A stretch of DNA of 64,000 nucleotides from positions 827,552 through 891,551 of the forward strand of contig JACJYZ010000003.1 of the NCBI GenBank assembly GCA_020635855.1, written 5' to 3'. The number at the start of each line of letters is the position of its first letter. Positions within the stretch are counted from its first letter, which is position 1. Positions 61,701 through 64,000 of this stretch are shown here, in pieces. The position numbers and the translations under genes were made by a program. The stretch comes from Flavobacteriales bacterium (lineage in GTDB: Bacteria; Bacteroidota; Bacteroidia; JACJYZ01). Under the pieces are notes generated by a model that did not search any database, was not told the DNA's origin, and was given only the letters and a program-made list of their open reading frames with translations.

Positions 61701-62039
61701 TGTGAATACATAGTAGCTGCCTTCCACCCTTGTTTCTGGGCCAGTTCCGTTGGAAGGCGTGTTGGCATTGGTTCTTGTCCAGTTGAAATCGTCTCCCCCC
61801 GGATTGGTCCAGGAACCCCATCCGCTCTCAAAGCCTTCTTCGTAAGGGAAACTGCTTATTTGCGCGAAACTTTGGGTTGTAAAGAGGGTCAGGAAGGCTA
61901 TAAGTAGTAAAATTCGCTTTTCCGGACGAACCCAATCTGAGATGTTAACATTCCATTTATACACGATTCTCACACTTTTTGTCACACTCGGGGGTGATTT
62001 GTTATACTGAAAAACGTACGTAGGGTTCGTTAGCGCCAT
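55749..62039 (-). CDS. Giant T9SS-secreted multidomain surface protein
   Basis: 2096 residues. A hydrophobic signal (about 43-60, ILLLIAFLTLFTTQSFAQ) sits after an unusually long N-region; a GTG at 61964 is an alternative start. Next are four tandem modules of about 255 residues (starting near 61855, 61078, 60320 and 59560), each a MAM-like jelly roll (EGFESG, DDFNWTR, FTEASNP, MYGA, DDI) followed by an Ig-like domain (TIQWEESTDNINF, YYYRA). Then come PKD/Ig-like domains (YTWIITGG), a G8/beta-helix-like region (GDWNQTSTWDCGTC, GNLIIHATGTLDI), a late folded domain, and a T9SS sorting domain starting NVYPNP and ending QQFVVN. Inferred: cell-surface adhesin or sheath protein. Confidence 0.9.
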   Translation of the reverse strand: MALTNPTYVFQYNKSPPSVTKSVRIVYKWNVNISDWVRPEKRILLLIAFLTLFTTQSFAQISSFPYEEGFESGWGSWTNPGGDDFNWTRTNANTPSNGTGPETRVEGSYYVFTEASNPNFPSKTTYLQATFDFTNVNEPQLGFYIHMYGASMGSLYLDVNDGSWNNGTWSVTGQQQTAGTDEWIFVQVDLSAYGNLSSVIVRFRGVTGSNYDSDIALDDITCWDLCSTLNPGDASISDASLCASGDVDLDLNGYTGGATIQWEESTDNINFSTVSGATSDHETISSLATGSSYFYRALVTDGCSQYSDTVSVTVTNGASNSLPYSESFESGIGDWTNSASDDMDWTRTNTTTPSNNTGPDAAADGSWYLFTEASNPNNPDKVALFQQTFDFSGNTHPEMTFYYHMYGANIGSLHLDANADQDVWSVSGQQQASGADPWGEASIDLSAYAGLSCVAITLRGITGSGFASDISIDNINLCERIVGGTASISTGSLCGGGSVDVSVSGYTPGATIQWQQSTDNINFSDVIGKTSDNETMTGLSTGNNYYYRAQITYGCTGYSDTVAVSVAAAGGNAPPYTEDFETGVGDWIDATGDDMDWTRDNAGTPSTGTGPSTGANSSTWYMFTEASNPNNPDKTAILEQVFDFSATTHPELKFYYHMYGTNIGTLNVDVNADQAVWSITGQQQTSETDPWVLATVDLEDYAGESCVTVRFRGITGNGFASDIAIDEVNLCDRVETGDASLSVNVICGTGTASLSLTGYDGSATLQWQESTDNINFSDISGATSDSHDVVDPAAGSTYYYRAAVTKSCTYYSDTVSLVVTSAGGNAPPYAESFESGLGDWTNASGDDMDWTRDDAGTPSTGTGPDAAIDGTWYVYTEASTPNFPTKVAIFEQTFDLSAATHPELHFAYHMYGANMGTLNVDVNTDMAVWTKTGQQSADGTDWQYANVDLSDYAGLPCVSIQFRGITGSNFDSDMTIDDISLCDKPQTAPIEGRDSVCANESGITYSVPAPTSSTYTWIITGGTASPAPGPNDTVITVNWGSTAMADAQVQVVEDNGCQGDTVSLDVAIHTLPMDTVTGDINVLEYESGVNYSLTARNGYTYNWIISGGTLTSGQGTDAVTVDWGAATSGNVQVTPGSGCGAGTAYDLPVTVYGNIKSITTGDWNQTSTWDCGTCTPGPTDNVIIDSGDVVTLVGNTTVGNLIIHATGTLDIGSYVLTVNGDLTVNGELYGDGTTSPYIILGGTDTEFGGIGDIFDLNQIRMTTGNKTIPSGANLTVDDAKLRLYDGITVTNNGSIAVDKNIDRITGTPVWLNKANSYLSVGGNLLLTNASFDASAANNTVAYTGSANQTVKAATTGYHHLTLSGSGTKGLEANADINGNVTINAPFATNDFNLDVAGNWTNNSTFSAGTSLTTFSGTTTISGTSSSTFHDVTVSGTLTSQVGDTLGITGNWIITGGFNHNNGLMYFNGSTAQTITGGLTYNDLTIDNASGVTILSGEHNLIGTLHTEAGTFTTGDDFTLISNVSGTASIGEIKSGADVTGDITVQRYITGNAGYRNVSFPVSGATLVQLNDDVTLTGIAGTGNEWEDYWTNMYWYDEDYAGTGDINEGWVAMSDVSDGLSNDKGYTLWMYDRDMPVTLDVTGPAVTGDVNIPLTYDNSGGPTDNGWNLVANPYPSTIDWDAANMNYNASVNNAIYVFRDDIQQYASYVGGVGTNGGSRYIPSCQAFWVQTNGSSPGLSMKESVKVDNDVTFYRVVSEYDNMVEVRIDGLGFQDQTTVRFSQDASANFDSELDAHKLISTTPDVPNLCTIDQANEIYSINTQPELQGETTIPMDVMVEHGAKYTLTFSQLSTLEPEITVTLVDHITGKEQDIRKKSTYEFTGDTTFTDTEFSLIFSRNTAIENLETFKAELEEDVVNLSWITSTETDCDFYTVLRTTDFKHIEEIAQVDGAGNSNKKLKYHEQDPQPLTGISYYRLRQTDFNGNEAYSNYVQVNYDGITTSVQNPGDTDAPQLNVYPNPAVSNLFIRYSNLQQHHVRLTVYNALGQAIDSYALNSFSVKSSGEIRIDLNAHGYQKGIYFIQLDSDEGVLSRQQFVVN

Positions 62040-62216
62040 TTCTTAATGATAAAGCGTAGGTATTTATCGTTGAGTGGTTGTTTTTTCTCGTTGGGTGGAA
62101 GGGGGATCGGGTGATGTCAACCGCTTTCTTGTTGGAAGCCGCCGGATTCTGGTTGATGGTTGAAATGCGGTTCGTTTTGGGCCACTTTCGAATGAACTTG
62201 TAAAAAATAAAATGCA

Positions 62217-64000
62217 ATGAAGCGAATTATCACCCTGTTTCTGGTCCTGTGTCACGGGACGATCTTTGCCACCAACATAGGTGGCGTCATCAATCAATAT
62301 CAACCGGTTACCGCGGTCGGGTATGGCTGCCCGGCAACCATTACCGTTTCAGATGCAAGTGCATTCGGTGTAGGAGACCTGGCGCTGATCATTCAGATGA
62401 AAGGTGCCAGTATCAGCACGGTGAACAACATCAGCTTCGGCGCGGTCACCAATTTGAACAATGCCGGAAAAAATGAATACGTGCGCATCATTCAGAAAAC
62501 CGGTAATACGCTATACGTTGAGGCGCCTTTGCTGAATTCATATACCATCAGCGGCAAGGTACAGTTGGTGCGTGTTCCGGAATACACCTCGGTCAAGATA
62601 ACAAATACGTTAACAGCACAGCCATGGAACGGAAGTACCGGAGGTGTGCTGGCATTTGTATCTGCCGGAAGCATCGTTCAGAATGCCCATATTGATGTCA
62701 GCGGCCTGGGCTTTCGCGGAGGAAGTCGCAGTTCAAATGGCGTTACAGGTACCAATGTGATCCGCTCCACTTCCGTTCAGAAACTGGGTCAGATGGGTGA
62801 AGGCATTTCCAATGTACAATGGTGGGGAAGAGGTGCTCCCGCCAATGGCGGTGGCGGCAGCTGCGGTGCCAATTCAGGCGGCGGTGGCGGTGCCAATTAC
62901 GGTGCCGGAGGTAACGGCGGATATACAACCATGCTGGAGGACTGGGGCGGTTTGTCTTCACATGCCCTGGGTAGCTATTATGGCAGCAGCTCGTTGTATC
63001 GCCTGTTCCTGGGCGGCGGTGGTGGTGGCGGCCAACAAAACAATAGCTATGGTACCGACGGCGGCAACGGAGGTGGTATCATCCTGATCAAAGGAGCCTC
63101 CTTCAAGAATACCAATTCCGCATACGCGGTCCGGGCCAATGGGGAAAATGCGGCGAATGCAACCCACTCCGGTAATATCAGTGACGGTGCCGGCGGCGGC
63201 GGGGCGGGGGGCTGTGTGTCGGTGACCGTAGATCACCTGTATTCAATCCATGTGGAAGCAAACGGTGGCAAGGGTGGCGATGCAGGAGAATATACCAACG
63301 ATACATCTCACGGACCCGGTGGCGGAGGCGGTGCTGGTACGTACTGCCTGAACTTCGGATCCTATGATTCTTATTCCACCACCTCCAACGGCGGCGGATC
63401 GGGCCTCTCCTATTTTACAGGTGCAAACGGCACCCCGGTGGGAACAGGTTACTATGCTTCAAACGGAGCCGGTGGCGCTAACATGGCCTATTGCGGCGCA
63501 AGGCAGGCAGATACTCCGGCCGATGTTGTGGTTGCATGCGGAGACCAGACGCTGGTCTGCGAAGCAGGATGTGCCCAGCTTTGTGTGACCAACCCGCAAA
63601 CCACCGGTACCTATTCATGGTCGCCCACGACCGGCTTGAACAATCCGAACATCAGCAATCCGACCGCGTGTATTTCAACCACCACGACTTATACGGTGAC
63701 ATATACCAATGCGAATGGATGTGTTTCCACCGACCAGGTGACCGTTAGCATGCCCGATAAAACCCTGATCATTACAGGAGATTCTCATCTGTGTGGTGGC
63801 CGGTATTCCGCTACCTTGTGCGTGGAAGAAAGCACGGCCAGCTGGTACAAAGACGGCCAACCATATACACCTCCGGGCGGATTCGCTAACCCGCAATGCA
63901 TCACCGTTACCGAGCCCGGTACCTACTATGCCATCACCGGTTTGAATGTGTTCCCGCCGAACATTAAGAAATACTGCGCCTTTGCTGCTGATGACGATTG
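62217..64000 (+). CDS. Glycine-rich secreted surface protein, 3' end beyond window
   Basis: Open from the ATG at 62217 to the right edge (at least 594 residues, no stop). Signal peptide about 1-18 (MKRIITLFLVLCHGTIFA). The first 130 residues are a beta-rich domain (YGCPATITVSDASAFGVGDL). Residues about 190-420 are strongly glycine-rich, with GGGGSCGANSGGGGGANYGA and GGGGGAGT runs, like beta-helix or elastin-like surface proteins. From about residue 435 PKD/Ig-like repeats follow (CGDQTLVCEAGCAQLCVTNP; SWSPTTGLNNPNISNP). Inferred T9SS cargo because of gene context and domain style; the sorting domain is not in view. It is divergent from the 2096-aa gene across 177 bp. Confidence 0.88.
   Translation, partial: MKRIITLFLVLCHGTIFATNIGGVINQYQPVTAVGYGCPATITVSDASAFGVGDLALIIQMKGASISTVNNISFGAVTNLNNAGKNEYVRIIQKTGNTLYVEAPLLNSYTISGKVQLVRVPEYTSVKITNTLTAQPWNGSTGGVLAFVSAGSIVQNAHIDVSGLGFRGGSRSSNGVTGTNVIRSTSVQKLGQMGEGISNVQWWGRGAPANGGGGSCGANSGGGGGANYGAGGNGGYTTMLEDWGGLSSHALGSYYGSSSLYRLFLGGGGGGGQQNNSYGTDGGNGGGIILIKGASFKNTNSAYAVRANGENAANATHSGNISDGAGGGGAGGCVSVTVDHLYSIHVEANGGKGGDAGEYTNDTSHGPGGGGGAGTYCLNFGSYDSYSTTSNGGGSGLSYFTGANGTPVGTGYYASNGAGGANMAYCGARQADTPADVVVACGDQTLVCEAGCAQLCVTNPQTTGTYSWSPTTGLNNPNISNPTACISTTTTYTVTYTNANGCVSTDQVTVSMPDKTLIITGDSHLCGGRYSATLCVEESTASWYKDGQPYTPPGGFANPQCITVTEPGTYYAITGLNVFPPNIKKYCAFAADDD

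Noticed and set aside
1..64000. tRNA, rRNA, prophage or conjugative element
   Set aside because: No cloverleaf, rRNA motif, integrase, capsid or tra gene was recognised by eye; a tRNA scan would be needed to exclude small RNAs.

Overview
The window looks like a chromosomal contig from a member of the Bacteroidota (Flavobacteriales or Sphingobacteriales grade, probably environmental or metagenomic). The evidence is two T9SS-type proteins with C-terminal sorting domains plus a 19-repeat SprB-like adhesin, a SusC-like TonB-dependent receptor coupled to a DUF4249 lipoprotein, an ECF sigma/anti-sigma pair, and promoters of the Bacteroidota type (TTG-N19-21-TAnnTTTG). No tRNA, rRNA, CRISPR or prophage was recognised.

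Layout. 1-6.5 kb: envelope and housekeeping genes (LpxL-like acyltransferase cut by the left edge, GT2 glycosyltransferase, aroQ, CoA-binding protein, ECF sigma plus zinc-finger anti-sigma, SRPBCC protein, tsaD). 6.6-11.1 kb: a TamB-like envelope protein. 11.1-12.2 kb: a REP-type element, a Y1/HUH transposase gene between two equally long 255-bp direct repeats. 12.2-21.2 kb: pyruvate carboxylase, ribosomal protein L19, DUF4249 lipoprotein and TonB receptor, a 38-bp tandem repeat, and a beta-CASP metallo-beta-lactamase. 21.4-27.6 kb: the SprB-like giant. 27.7-32.5 kb: a small protein, then a PIG-L deacetylase, a 45-aa membrane microprotein and a sodium/solute symporter, all translationally coupled. 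32.8-41.4 kb: small secreted or anchored proteins of unknown function, a MORN-type protein, and MATE, CDF and YfhO membrane proteins. 41.7-49.5 kb: a complete trpEGDCFBA operon followed by DAHP synthase. 49.5-55.4 kb: an accessory stretch rich in short repeats with a HigBA-like toxin-antitoxin pair, a DUF1059 protein, a di-haem peroxidase, a T9SS cargo protein, a PaiB-like protein and an unknown secreted protein. 55.7-64.0 kb: two divergent very large secreted proteins, the second running off the right edge.

How genes work together. aroQ, DAHP synthase and the trp operon cover part of the shikimate pathway and all of the tryptophan branch. The most notable regulatory feature lies ahead of trpE: a 15-codon leader ORF with three consecutive Trp codons, nested alternative hairpins and a strong intrinsic terminator. 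This is a textbook ribosome-mediated attenuator, and the leader peptide start lies only 4 nt after its -7 box. Several other genes show the same very short box-to-ATG distance, which suggests leaderless transcripts. A second theme is short oligomeric repeats that begin at, or supply, the stop codons of several genes (symporter, trpC, trpA, DAHP synthase, PaiB).

Limits: all calls come from reading the sequence and translations by eye. No database search, folding calculation or codon statistics were run.
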